Positions 38,576-47,564 are shown, counted from the first letter of the stretch. The stretch: 64,000 bases of DNA from Acetobacteraceae bacterium (GCA_022842185.1 JALHQB010000008.1:1-64000); one strand, 5' to 3'. A program made the numbers and translations. Notes: generated by a model not told the origin, from the sequence alone.

Positions 38576-39751
38576 CTACAGGATCACATGGGGCACGAAG
38601 CGGTCCTCGAAGGTCGTCACTCTGTCATCCCCTTCCCGGATCCCGAGTCCGGCCGGTTCATCGCCGATCATCCACACGCCCATCACGGGATAGGCGGTGC
38701 CCTGCGGGGTCGCATGCCCCGGCAGCGGCGCCCATTGTTGCCAGATCGTAGGGGATGGGGGCAAACCTTCGGCGATTTCGGTGGATTCATCGGCCCCCGT
38801 TCCCTCCACCCGCATTCCGTATCCTTCCAGGCCGAGCGCCGGCTTGCCGATCGCCGGCCCGTCGATCGCGGCGCGATCCAGCGAGGCCGGCAGCAGCAGA
38901 GGATGCCTCGGAAACATCTCCCAGAGTGTGACGAGGATCGCCTTGCTGGCATGGAGCATGCGGCGCGCCGGTTCGATCCAGCGCGTGCGCCCGAGGGGCA
39001 ACAGCCGGCCGCCTTCCTCTATGTCGAGCCAATCCCAGGGGTAGAGCTTGAAGCAGGCGGCCAGCGGCGTGCCGTCCGGCGTCACGAAGCCGCCGCCGTC
39101 CCGCCAGGATATGTCATCCACTGCCAGGAATTCGGCCCCGTGGCCGGCGGCGCGCGCAGTTGCCATCAGATAGGCGACCTGGGCGACCTCGTCCTCGCGG
39201 CCGCCCTCGGCGGCGAAGTGGATGAGCGAAGGCAGGTCCATCCGCGGCCATCGTGCGACCAGCGCATCGTCGATCCCGTTCCACTGGTCCACGCCGGGGC
39301 GCGTTGATGGGCCGGGCTCGGTTTCCTCGAACCAGGCCAGTTGGACTGTGGCCGCTTCGAGCAGCGCGGCGGGTGTCTCGGCGTTGAACTCGTAGAGCTT
39401 GACGGTGCCATCGGTGCCGAGGCGGAAATCGAAGCGACCGTAGAGGGAAGGTTCGCCGCGGCGGTGCGATGCCTCGATCAGCGCGGCGAGGCGAGGCGTG
39501 AATCCGAAGGCGTCGAAATTCCCGCGGGTGACAATGGAGGCGACGGCAGCGTCGATCATGCCGCTCAATTCGCGCGCGGCAGCCTCCATCGCCGCCACGG
39601 CTTCCGGGGTAAGCCCATAGCAGGCGTCACGGGTCCAGTATTCGCGGCCATCGGGTGTGTGGAAGGCGAAACCGAGGCTCTCCGCCCGCACAGGAAAGGC
39701 GTCGTCGCGCTTCAATGTGCGGCGAATGATGGCGGGAAGGGGTCGGGTCAT
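38576..39751 (-). CDS. Glutathionylspermidine-synthase-like ATP-grasp protein (copy 2)
   Basis: This 391-residue protein is of the same family as copy 1 and carries the standard motif: R106 and D108 (YGRFDF) and E121/N123 (YEFNAETP), which bind Mg-ATP in E. coli glutathionylspermidine synthase. The C-terminal part has GKPALGLEGYGM and MIGDEPAGLGIREG. The ATG at 39751 begins where family N-terminal similarity begins; the frame runs further upstream without support. It is the first gene of a seven-gene operon. Two diverged amidoligases side by side suggest sequential or heteromeric action. Confidence 0.88.
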   Translation of the reverse strand: MTRPLPAIIRRTLKRDDAFPVRAESLGFAFHTPDGREYWTRDACYGLTPEAVAAMEAAARELSGMIDAAVASIVTRGNFDAFGFTPRLAALIEASHRRGEPSLYGRFDFRLGTDGTVKLYEFNAETPAALLEAATVQLAWFEETEPGPSTRPGVDQWNGIDDALVARWPRMDLPSLIHFAAEGGREDEVAQVAYLMATARAAGHGAEFLAVDDISWRDGGGFVTPDGTPLAACFKLYPWDWLDIEEGGRLLPLGRTRWIEPARRMLHASKAILVTLWEMFPRHPLLLPASLDRAAIDGPAIGKPALGLEGYGMRVEGTGADESTEIAEGLPPSPTIWQQWAPLPGHATPQGTAYPVMGVWMIGDEPAGLGIREGDDRVTTFEDRFVPHVIL

Positions 39752-40185
39752 CGCTGGGTAGAGTATAGGCCGATCCGAGCCGGCAACGGGTAGGTCCGCG
39801 CGGGGATGGTCACGATGATCGGTCCAGGCGTGTCCGTGTCGCCGTGCTTCAATGAGCGGCGATGAGGCGGGCGAAGCATCCGACGTGTTCGGCGGCAGGC
39901 AGCCTGGCTGAGACCGCATTGCTCAGCGCGAGTAAGTGACCCAGGTGGCGGCGCACCCGATCAAATTCCGAACGTATCCGAAATGGGAACCTCGCGCTTT
40001 GGTAGAAAATCTTTCGAAAGCTACAACCAAAGTGTTCGTGGCTTGCGGCGAGGACAATGCATAGTGGAAGTGGTTTAAGATTCTTTCGGTGTGCGTCACT
40101 CTACATAGGCCACGATGGATGGTTTCTCATCTTTTTGTGAAGACAACAAATCATGAATAGAAATATATGGCTCATTTAGTAAGGG
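39752..40185. other. Divergent intergenic region, AT-richer than its surroundings
   Basis: These 434 bases have no gene I can support. The right half is clearly AT-rich. It holds a nested inverted repeat at 39997-40032 and the 11-mer TTTTTGTGAAG at 40132-40142, also present upstream of the gene at 44628. Promoters for the amidoligase operon (minus) and the sugar dehydrogenase-like gene (plus) must lie here; a weak candidate is TTGTGA at 40136-40141, spaced 17 bases from TAGAAA. Confidence 0.5.
39997..40032. repeat. Nested inverted repeat upstream of sugar-dehydrogenase-like gene
   Basis: CTTTGG-TAG (39997-40005) faces CTA-CAA-CCAAAG (40021-40032), with a 3-base bulge. Inside lies a perfect 10-bp palindrome, CTTTCGAAAG (40011-40020). 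It could be an operator, for example for the XRE regulator encoded downstream, but that is inference. Confidence 0.45.
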
Positions 40186-43170
40186 ATGTGCTTTGGTTCA
40201 TTTATGAAAGAGTCGCAAAAGTTCGATCGCACCCCTTTGCAAGCGCAGGCGCTCGGCGTTTGGGCTGGCATCAACGGCGTTCTCCCGGCGGAGCGAGGGA
40301 AGGCTGTGCAGACGGACCCTGATCGGCTCGCCCGGCAGCAGGTTCGCGCCGTGATCGACGGCACAGAGGAGCAGGGCGATCTTTTGTACGCAGGGGGCGA
40401 CGTCGGCCTGGTCGGCGCCTTTGCGTCGCGCGACGAAGCTTTTTCATGGCGAGCCCAGCCAGTGGACGGCCTCGACGGGGCAAATGTCGTGAGTGATCTG
40501 GGCAACGAGGGACAGGTGCCGTTCGTGAGTGGTCTCGAAAGCGCCACCGATGGGGCAGAACTCAGCTTGGAGGCGAGCGGTGCCGCGGCACTCGCCTTCA
40601 GCACGCAGCAGTTTCAGGTGCTGGCCGATCCAACCGGCCCTCGGCTCGTCTCCCTTGCGACCAATGCGATCAACGTCAATGAAAACACGGCCACCGGCGC
40701 GGTCCAGGTCGCGATCACCCGGTCAGGCCCGCTCGACGGCGTGGTTGACGTCACCTACCGCTCCATTCCCATATCGGCCACGGCCGGCGCGGACTTCGTG
40801 AGCGTCAGCAACACCATTCGCTTCCAGGATGGTGAGAGCCAGAAGCTCATCACCGTCCCGATCATCAACGACAGTCTGCTGGAATCGCCGGAGCGGTTCA
40901 CCTTCGTGCTCGAACTGGCGCAGGGCGCGTCCCTGGGCGTTCCGCGCACCGCCGACATCGTCATTGTCGATGACGACGGGGGGCCGCCGCCGCCGCCATC
41001 CAACGACGGCGAATCATACGGCTATGCGGCGTCGCTGACGACTGTGCTGTCGGGCCTCGAGCGGCCGGTCAGCGTCGCCTGGTTACCGGGCGACGCGGGC
41101 ACGATGCTCGTCGGAAACCAGGCCGGGCTGATCTCGGTGGTGAAGAATGGCGTAACCCTTTCCACCCCGATGCTGGACATCAGCAGCCGCGTGAATTTCG
41201 TCGCCGACCGGGGTCTGATGGATTTCGCCCTGGACCCTGACTTTGCGAACAACCCTTACCTCTACGTCGCCTATGTCTATGACCCGCCGCAGACCGCAGG
41301 GTTTGCCGCGGGTTCCCTGGCCGGTGCCGATGGCGCAGGCAACCGGCCGGCGAGGGTCTCCCGCTTCGAAGTCACCCTGGACGCCAACGGCGTGCCGAAG
41401 GCCAATCCTGCCAGTGAAGTCGTGCTGATCGGCACGAATGGCACCTGGGAGAATATCAGCGGGCCCGGCGTCAACAGCACGCTTGACCTGGAGCAGGCAC
41501 CGTCCGGCATCAACCCGGTCACCGGTGAGAACCTGCGCGACTACATTGCGGTGGATAGCAATTCGCACGCCCCCGGTGCGCTTGAATTCGGGCCCGACGG
41601 CAAACTCTATGTCACGATCGGCGACGGCACGTCGTTCAACGCGCTCGATGAGCGGGCGCTGCGTGTGCAAGATGTCGACAATCTGTCGGGCAAGGTGCTG
41701 CGGGTGGACCGCTTCACCGGCGATGGCGTGGCGGACAACCCTTTCTGGAACGGCGACGCCGACAGCAACGCGTCCAAGGTCTATCAGCTTGGCCTGCGCA
41801 ACGGCTTCCGCATGGAGATCGACCAGCAGAACGGCCAAGTGTGGGTCGGCGATGTCGGCTGGTTCCTCTGGGAACGCATCCTGACCGGCGGCGCCGGCGC
41901 CAATTACGGCTGGCCATACTATGAAGGCGGGGATCGCGTTCTGCTTCCCCAGCCGAGCTATTCTGCGCTGCCCGAGGCGGCGGAATTCTTCGCCGACCAG
42001 GCCGCCGGATTGTTCACGGTCACAGCGCCGTATCGCGCCTTCGCTCATGATGGTGCAGAGCCGGGGCCCCAATTCGCGGCGATCATGCTGGGCGAGATCT
42101 ACCGCGGCAGCGCCTATCCCGCCGAGTTCGTGAACGACCTTTTCTTCGCGGACTTCCTGTCGGGCACGATCTACACCATGGACGTGAACGATCCGAACCG
42201 GGTCGAGCGACCGCTGACCCAGTCCCTGACGGCGACCGACATGGTCGTTGGACCGGACGGTTTCGTGTACGTCGTCTCCAACTTCGGCGGCACCGTGCAG
42301 CGGCTGAATATCACGGGGGATCCTGCGCCCCCGCCGGCCGCGCTGCCACAGGTGACGTTCAGCCACGCGTCCACGGAGGCTTTCCGCCAGGATCGGGCGG
42401 ACAGTTTCACGACCGTGTCGCCACTGGCCGGGCAGTACCGTCAGGTTGACGGCGCGACGTTGGACATTGAGGGCGTGGCGGCGACGACGAATGTCGAGAT
42501 GTTCATGACTCTCGACAATCTCCTGCTCATCAGCCCGACCGCTGGCTTCGGATCGGTCAACAACCTGTACGTCAATGATGCAGACGGTGTGAACGTTTTC
42601 GCAGCGCTGTTTCGCGACGTCGAGGTAGTGTCCACCTCGGGACCGAACCTTGTAATTGTGGACAACACGCAGCGCGGACGGGTAGAGTTTGGAAATAGCA
42701 ACGATACGCTCGTCGTCTCCATTCAGACGAGCGGCGGCGTTGCGTTGGGGCCGGAAAACACGTTCACCGCCAATCTCGGCGGCGGGAGTGACTCCATGCT
42801 CATCACCGCCAACAGTGCTGGAACGCGCCTGATCGTTGATGCTGGAGCCGGGGCCGATACGACCGTTGTGCAGGGTCTTGCGGATGTGCGTCTGACCGGT
42901 GGAACCGGCAACGACATCATGGTTCTGACAGCAGGGGCACACGACCTCGTTATCCGCAATGGCGACGGGCAGGACATCGTTGGCAGCTTTACCTCCGGGC
43001 GCGACACGATTCAGTTCGTTGGTGTTGCTCCCAGCGATGTTACTTTTGAGTTTTGGGCCGAGGGGGGTGGCACCCTGATCCGCTACGGCGACGGGGATGA
43101 TCACATCGCCCTGGTCGGAACGCCGTTCGCTCAGTTCTCCCAGGCGGATCTGGTGTTTGTCGCCGGCTGA
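40186..43170 (+). CDS. Secreted-type PQQ-like sugar dehydrogenase with Calx-beta and RTX-like repeats
   Basis: This 994-residue multidomain protein has an N-terminal region of about 150 residues without a signal peptide, a Calx-beta calcium-binding domain (about 155-263, ending ADIVIVDDDG), a proline linker, a six-bladed glucose/sorbosone-dehydrogenase-type propeller (about 283-705, with SHAPGALEFGPDGKLYVTIGDG and LGLRNGFRMEID), and a C-terminal region (about 860-994) with loose RTX-like glycine/aspartate repeats (GGGSDSM, GAGADT, GGTGNDI, GDGQDI). No Sec signal plus RTX-like C-terminus suggests type I secretion, but no transporter genes are near. The start may be 40186 or 40204. The dehydrogenase activity and PQQ use are inferred from the fold. 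Confidence 0.8.
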   Translation: MCFGSFMKESQKFDRTPLQAQALGVWAGINGVLPAERGKAVQTDPDRLARQQVRAVIDGTEEQGDLLYAGGDVGLVGAFASRDEAFSWRAQPVDGLDGANVVSDLGNEGQVPFVSGLESATDGAELSLEASGAAALAFSTQQFQVLADPTGPRLVSLATNAINVNENTATGAVQVAITRSGPLDGVVDVTYRSIPISATAGADFVSVSNTIRFQDGESQKLITVPIINDSLLESPERFTFVLELAQGASLGVPRTADIVIVDDDGGPPPPPSNDGESYGYAASLTTVLSGLERPVSVAWLPGDAGTMLVGNQAGLISVVKNGVTLSTPMLDISSRVNFVADRGLMDFALDPDFANNPYLYVAYVYDPPQTAGFAAGSLAGADGAGNRPARVSRFEVTLDANGVPKANPASEVVLIGTNGTWENISGPGVNSTLDLEQAPSGINPVTGENLRDYIAVDSNSHAPGALEFGPDGKLYVTIGDGTSFNALDERALRVQDVDNLSGKVLRVDRFTGDGVADNPFWNGDADSNASKVYQLGLRNGFRMEIDQQNGQVWVGDVGWFLWERILTGGAGANYGWPYYEGGDRVLLPQPSYSALPEAAEFFADQAAGLFTVTAPYRAFAHDGAEPGPQFAAIMLGEIYRGSAYPAEFVNDLFFADFLSGTIYTMDVNDPNRVERPLTQSLTATDMVVGPDGFVYVVSNFGGTVQRLNITGDPAPPPAALPQVTFSHASTEAFRQDRADSFTTVSPLAGQYRQVDGATLDIEGVAATTNVEMFMTLDNLLLISPTAGFGSVNNLYVNDADGVNVFAALFRDVEVVSTSGPNLVIVDNTQRGRVEFGNSNDTLVVSIQTSGGVALGPENTFTANLGGGSDSMLITANSAGTRLIVDAGAGADTTVVQGLADVRLTGGTGNDIMVLTAGAHDLVIRNGDGQDIVGSFTSGRDTIQFVGVAPSDVTFEFWAEGGGTLIRYGDGDDHIALVGTPFAQFSQADLVFVAG

Positions 43171-43238
43171 CGGCACGTGACCGGTAAAGATCGCAGGGCG
43201 CATAAGAAAGTGCCCGACGATAAATTTTGAGTTGAGCG

Positions 43239-43263
43239 GGAACCTTAGCGGCGCCGATGTGTT
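43239..43263 (+). promoter_or_regulatory. Possible EcfG-like promoter for XRE regulator
   Basis: GGAAC (43239-43243), 16 bases, then TGTT (43260-43263) differs from the EcfG consensus by one base in the -10 element. It lies 33 bases before the ATG at 43297, a sensible distance. This is weaker than the two exact matches elsewhere in the window. Confidence 0.35.
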
Positions 43264-43296
43264 GAACATTCCGACAAATGACGAGCGAGGCTGCAT

Positions 43297-43893
43297 ATGA
43301 CCCCCCAGGACGGCAAGGTCGATGGATTCAATACCGAGGCAAGCGGGACCTTTCGTAGCCTCATCGGCCCAGCACGGCTCGGCCAATCGGCGGCGGGATG
43401 GCCGGCGGGGCGCAAAGAGCACGGCATCGACGCCGCTGCTGACGAGGAAATCGTGGCACCGGAAGCAGCAGTGCCGTCACCTTCCTTGAAAGAGGGCGAA
43501 GCCAAGGCGCCGCATGTGTCTCATCCGATCGACAGCCATGTCGGCGCACGGGTCCGTCTGCGGCGCCAGCTTCTCGGTCTGAACCAGAAGGAGCTCGCGG
43601 CTGCACTCGGCTTGAGCTTCCAGCAGATTCAGAAGTTCGAGCGCGGCAAAGATCGAATTGCCGCGAGCAGGCTCTATGATATCGCGAACGCGTTGAATGT
43701 TCCGATCTCCTTCTTCTTCGATGCGATTCCCGTGGAAGCATCTGTCGGTCGAGCGACGACCGACGCTTCGCCGGAGGCGGAGCAGGAAGATGAGCGCTTG
43801 AAAGAGACACTGAACCTGGTGCGTGCGTACCGCAACGTTCGAGATCCGGCATTGCGGAAGCGGATTCTCGATCTTGTGCGAAGCATGGGATAA
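43297..43893 (+). CDS. XRE-family transcriptional regulator
   Basis: This 198-residue DNA-binding protein has a helix-turn-helix of the XRE/SinR type at about residues 81-143 (VGARVRLRRQLLGLNQKELAAAL, then SFQQIQKFERG and ISFFFD). It has an unusual N-terminal extension of about 78 low-complexity residues and a C-terminal helix (ETLNLVRAYRNVRDPALRKRILDLV). Similar short regulators in alphaproteobacteria often begin directly at the HTH, so an internal start is possible. It lies between the dehydrogenase-like gene and the exopolysaccharide locus and could regulate either. Confidence 0.88.
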   Translation: MTPQDGKVDGFNTEASGTFRSLIGPARLGQSAAGWPAGRKEHGIDAAADEEIVAPEAAVPSPSLKEGEAKAPHVSHPIDSHVGARVRLRRQLLGLNQKELAAALGLSFQQIQKFERGKDRIAASRLYDIANALNVPISFFFDAIPVEASVGRATTDASPEAEQEDERLKETLNLVRAYRNVRDPALRKRILDLVRSMG

Positions 43894-44627
43894 CTGCCTC
43901 GCTGGCTGCACCACTGATCTAGGCGCTTCGGCGCGGGGAAGACTTTCGAGACACACCAGTCGTCGTGCCAACCAGAGTATCAGGCTGGTGCGGCACCGTG
44001 TTCAACAACGGTAGCGGCCGGCTGCCTCGCCGTGCGCTGCGGCGCCGCCCTGCCAGCGGGGTTCGGAATGAACTGCCCTGCGTGGCCGTGCCACCTGATG
44101 CTTTTTCACATTTTGAAGCCGTTGCGGAAGGCGAGGGGGACAACAGCCCCGTTTCCCGGCACTGGTTCATTGAGGTCGGCTTCCGACCGGGTTCGGGGTT
44201 AAAGCAGATCCTGCCTGATTGGACAGAGTACGGGCACCTCAAGATGCGCGCTCAAACACGGGTGTAATTGCGGTTTGCGCCTGTACGGTCTGGCTCCAAA
44301 TCACCTTGGCGAAGCGGCGGGGTTGCAGGGCGGGCCATAAGACATCGGCAGTACCTCTTGTCGAGGCCAGATCACACAAGCCATGCCGAAGGAGCGATTC
44401 TTATTGCGACACTTCAACTAAATGGTTTTTTGCTAACGTAAAGGTAGAAGACTATAGAAATGCCACAACTCCGATAACACTATCGGGCACTAAAATTTAT
44501 AATCAGTAGAACTCTTATCAGTTACACGACGACCAAAAATTTTTGTGAAGTCGAATCTGTGAACAATTTCATTCAAAGCGGTCTATTTGGCTGACACGGC
44601 AGCCCGTTCCGGCGTATTCTTCGAAAC
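43894..44627. other. Long intergenic region before the exopolysaccharide locus
   Basis: These 734 bases hold no gene I can support. A plus-strand frame at 43965-44267 (100 codons) resembles nothing I know and is probably chance. The last 230 bases are AT-rich, with a small hairpin CCGATA-ACAC-TATCGG at 44471-44486 and the 11-mer TTTTTGTGAAG at 44540-44550, so the promoter of the following gene is probably there. Confidence 0.5.
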
Positions 44628-46211
44628 ATGGCTAGACACACGCATGTTTATTGGCTGCGTCAGCACGCCCACCACGAGCTCGGCGCTGATGAACTGCGTT
44701 CTGCGGGCGATGAGGATTTGGCGCGGTTCAGCTCCGCACGCCTGGTGGAGCCAATTTCGGCTGCCAAGCCTAAGTCCTTGTTTTCCCGGGAGTATGGCCC
44801 AGAGATCGCCGCGTTGGGGCTGTTCCTGGGCGACCTTCTGACCTTGCTTCTGGCTGCGTCGCTGACCGACTTTTTCGTTTCGATAGTGAATCCGCAATAT
44901 TTGGAATTTTCTTCAAGCGATATAAGCACACTGCTTCTAATATTCTCGGTGGTGGTGACTGCCTTCGCGCTTATTTCTCTTGGGACATATAGGATAAGAG
45001 AAGCGCCAGGTAACGCGATCTCCGCCATTCGGCCCACCGCGGCAGCATCCATTGGTGTTCTGGGAGGATTGGCCGTTTTATTTTTTGTGAACGCGGGTAA
45101 TTTATATAATGTAGAGACAATAATCGCGTTTGGCATGCTGGCGGCTGCGATCATGTCGGCCGGTCGCCTCGGTTTCCGGGGCAGGATATCCCATTTCATT
45201 GATCTCATGAGATCGCGCAATGCCGTGATGTGTGGAGATTTCGAGTGTATTCAGCGGTGCGCCGAGAATCTGAAGCTGCTCGATAAAAACGTAAAAGTGG
45301 TTGGCTTCATTGATGGCTTTGATGAAGCGTTCTTCGATCCGAGGGGGGCTGGTTTCGGCACCGTCCCGCGTTTCGCATCTTTTGGCGACTTGCGGGCACA
45401 GGTGTGGCGAAACGAGGTGGACACGGTGATCATCGCGCTTCCCGCAGGGCGGCAGCACGATCTGCCGAGCCTGGTCGATAAGTTTGCTGCGCTGAATATC
45501 GCGGTTCATATCGCAAACGACGTCCCGACGTTGGCCGGGCACGTCGGCCCGTGCGCTGCGCCCCCAACCATCTGTGTCGTCCGCGAGCCGATCTCTGGTT
45601 GGAGTGCGCTCGGCAAGCGAATGTTCGATTTGGTTGGTGCGTGCCTTTTGCTTCTGCTGACCCTGCCTGTCCTGTTGGTGGCGGCAGTCGCCATCATGAT
45701 CGAGACCCCCGGGGGGGCGTTCTTTCGCCAGGAGCGCGTCGGCTACCGTGACGCGCGTTTCCGCATCTGGAAGTTTCGCAGCATGCACCTGGCGCCGTCG
45801 ACAGCAGATGTCAGAGGAGGCGTTCGGCAGGCGACGCGGCGCGATTCGCGCGTGACCCGTGTCGGCGCCTTCCTGCGGCGTACGTCCATCGACGAACTGC
45901 CGCAGTTGATCAACGTGCTGTGCGGGGACATGTCTCTCGTCGGCCCCCGGCCTCACGCACCCATGACGCTCGCCGGCGGCGTGCCGTTCGAAGACCTCGT
46001 CGAGTGCTATTCGATGCGCCACCGCGTCCGGCCCGGCCTGACAGGACTTGCGCAAGTCCGGGGCCTTCGTGGCCAGACCGATACAGAAGCGCAGGTTCGT
46101 GATCGCGTGTCATCGGACCTTGAATACATTCGCGTCTGGTCGCTCGGACTGGATGTGCGCATCCTGATCAAAACTGTCGTGGTCGTCATGGAAATGCGTA
46201 ACGCCCACTGA
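44628..46211 (+). CDS. Initiating polyprenyl-phosphate glycosyl-1-phosphate transferase
   Basis: This 527-residue membrane enzyme (WcaJ/GumD/PssY type) transfers the first sugar-phosphate to undecaprenyl phosphate. The N-terminal half has four hydrophobic segments and a central CoA-binding-like domain. The C-terminal catalytic domain (about 330-527) carries KRMFDLVGACLLLLLTLPVL, KFRSM, SIDELPQLINVLCGDMSLVGPRP and RHRVRPGLTGLAQVRG, all family hallmarks. It is alone on the plus strand at the left end of the exopolysaccharide locus. The first 600 bases are AT-richer than the rest of the gene. Confidence 0.95.
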   Translation: MARHTHVYWLRQHAHHELGADELRSAGDEDLARFSSARLVEPISAAKPKSLFSREYGPEIAALGLFLGDLLTLLLAASLTDFFVSIVNPQYLEFSSSDISTLLLIFSVVVTAFALISLGTYRIREAPGNAISAIRPTAAASIGVLGGLAVLFFVNAGNLYNVETIIAFGMLAAAIMSAGRLGFRGRISHFIDLMRSRNAVMCGDFECIQRCAENLKLLDKNVKVVGFIDGFDEAFFDPRGAGFGTVPRFASFGDLRAQVWRNEVDTVIIALPAGRQHDLPSLVDKFAALNIAVHIANDVPTLAGHVGPCAAPPTICVVREPISGWSALGKRMFDLVGACLLLLLTLPVLLVAAVAIMIETPGGAFFRQERVGYRDARFRIWKFRSMHLAPSTADVRGGVRQATRRDSRVTRVGAFLRRTSIDELPQLINVLCGDMSLVGPRPHAPMTLAGGVPFEDLVECYSMRHRVRPGLTGLAQVRGLRGQTDTEAQVRDRVSSDLEYIRVWSLGLDVRILIKTVVVVMEMRNAH

Positions 46212-46430
46212 CGGCATCCGGCGTCGTTGTGTTCGACGCGTCGTTCTCGCCCAAGCCTTTTGTCCAGCGCGCTTTGCGCCGGACGCTGGCGGGCAATGAG
46301 CTGTCCCCCGCGAACATGGATGGCGACGATCGGGCCCGATGAGCGTCGGAGCGATATGCTGGTCACATGCCGTGGTTACAGGCAGGAACGACGCCTGGAC
46401 ACGCGTTCAAGTGGTGAGGAAAGCGGGCGC

Positions 46431-47408
46431 CTATTCGGCGCGCCCTGCGATCCAACTCCGTAGCCAGGCGGCGGTCTTCTGAAGGCCGTCGCGCCAGTCC
46501 GTCTCCGGCATCCAGCCCAGATCGTGGCCAATGCGCGAGATGTCGAGAACGTTCAACGGCACATCAGTATGCCGCGCAGGCTTGTGGGTGCGCGCGAATT
46601 CCGGGCGCTCAAGCACCTCGGCCACGTCCTCGACTATTTCACTGACGGTGCGGCCGCGACCGCCTCCGACATTGAAGATGCGGTTGGGCCCTCGATGGTC
46701 AATCGCCGCTATGACAGCTCGGACGACATCATCGATGTAGACATAATCGCGGACGACGCCGCCATCGCCCCAGATCTCCACCGCTCGCCCGCGTATGATA
46801 CGTTCCATCACGGTGGGTATGATACCCTGGCGCCGTTCGGGGCTCTGATACGGCCCGAAGGGATTGGCAACGCGCAACACGGTGTACTCGGTACCGTGCA
46901 GGTGATGATCGGCGTGAAGGTACTTTTCGATCATCAGCTTGCTGACGCCGTAGGCGGAAATCGGATCAGTCGGAGCGGATTCGGGGATCGGTACGACCTG
47001 CGGAACGCCGTACACCGTGCCGCCGGACGACACGTAAATGATCTGACGGATGCCGGCCGCGCGGCATATATCCAATAGCCGGATCGTTGCCCCCGCGCCG
47101 CCGATCAAGTCGCCATACGGATCGCGATTTGAACTTTCGGGCGTACTGCCGCCAACAAGGTGGAATACGACGTCGTGACCTTCGACAGCGCGCGCGACGG
47201 CGATGGGGTCCGTGAATTCGCCGGAGCTCCAGGAAATCGCACGAAGTGCGTCAGGATAGGAGCGTCGCCGTCCAAAACCACGCACCTCCGCGCCCTCCCG
47301 ATGGAGGGCACGACACAGATGCGTCCCGATGAATCCGCCGCCGCCAAGCACCAGGCAACGCACCCCGGCCAAGCGTTCTTGCACACTGCCTCCGCTTGAA
47401 AAGGGCAA
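46431..47408 (-). CDS. NAD-dependent sugar epimerase/dehydratase
   Basis: This 325-residue extended SDR acts on nucleotide sugars, as in UDP-glucose 4-epimerase-type enzymes. It has the glycine motif GGGGFIG (22-28), S128 in YVSSGG, and the Y153xxxK157 pair (YGVSK). NPFGPYQSPERRQG and RDYVYIDDVV are typical of the epimerase/dehydratase family. The exact sugar is not readable. It probably provides a precursor for the exopolysaccharide. It follows the aminotransferase gene on the minus strand after a gap of about 155 bases without a gene. Confidence 0.92.
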   Translation of the reverse strand: MPFSSGGSVQERLAGVRCLVLGGGGFIGTHLCRALHREGAEVRGFGRRRSYPDALRAISWSSGEFTDPIAVARAVEGHDVVFHLVGGSTPESSNRDPYGDLIGGAGATIRLLDICRAAGIRQIIYVSSGGTVYGVPQVVPIPESAPTDPISAYGVSKLMIEKYLHADHHLHGTEYTVLRVANPFGPYQSPERRQGIIPTVMERIIRGRAVEIWGDGGVVRDYVYIDDVVRAVIAAIDHRGPNRIFNVGGGRGRTVSEIVEDVAEVLERPEFARTHKPARHTDVPLNVLDISRIGHDLGWMPETDWRDGLQKTAAWLRSWIAGRAE

Positions 47409-47564
47409 TCACAACTTACGCCTTAACGATGCGACTGCCGGTTCGTTGCGGCCCGGAGGCGGGCCCCGAGAAGATTTCAGCTCCTGCTTGGCGCCGAACG
47501 CTCTGGCGACCGACCAAGTGATCGCCACGCAGCCCGAGCCAAAGACGATGCTCTGGAAAAAGCG

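Noticed and set aside
41083..43422. Minus-strand open frame of about 780 codons opposite the sugar-dehydrogenase-like gene
   Set aside because: It covers a gene with clear domains on the plus strand and itself has no recognisable domain.
43965..44267. 100-codon frame in the region before the exopolysaccharide locus
   Set aside because: No ribosome binding site, no family resemblance and mixed codon use; left as part of the intergenic region.
44471..44486. CCGATA-ACAC-TATCGG hairpin as terminator or operator
   Set aside because: Short stem, 580 bases after the nearest gene end and no T-tract, so no role can be supported.
46221..46289. Overlapping small inverted repeats after the glycosyl-1-phosphate transferase gene
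   Set aside because: Stems of six bases with long loops and no T-tract; not strong enough to call a terminator.
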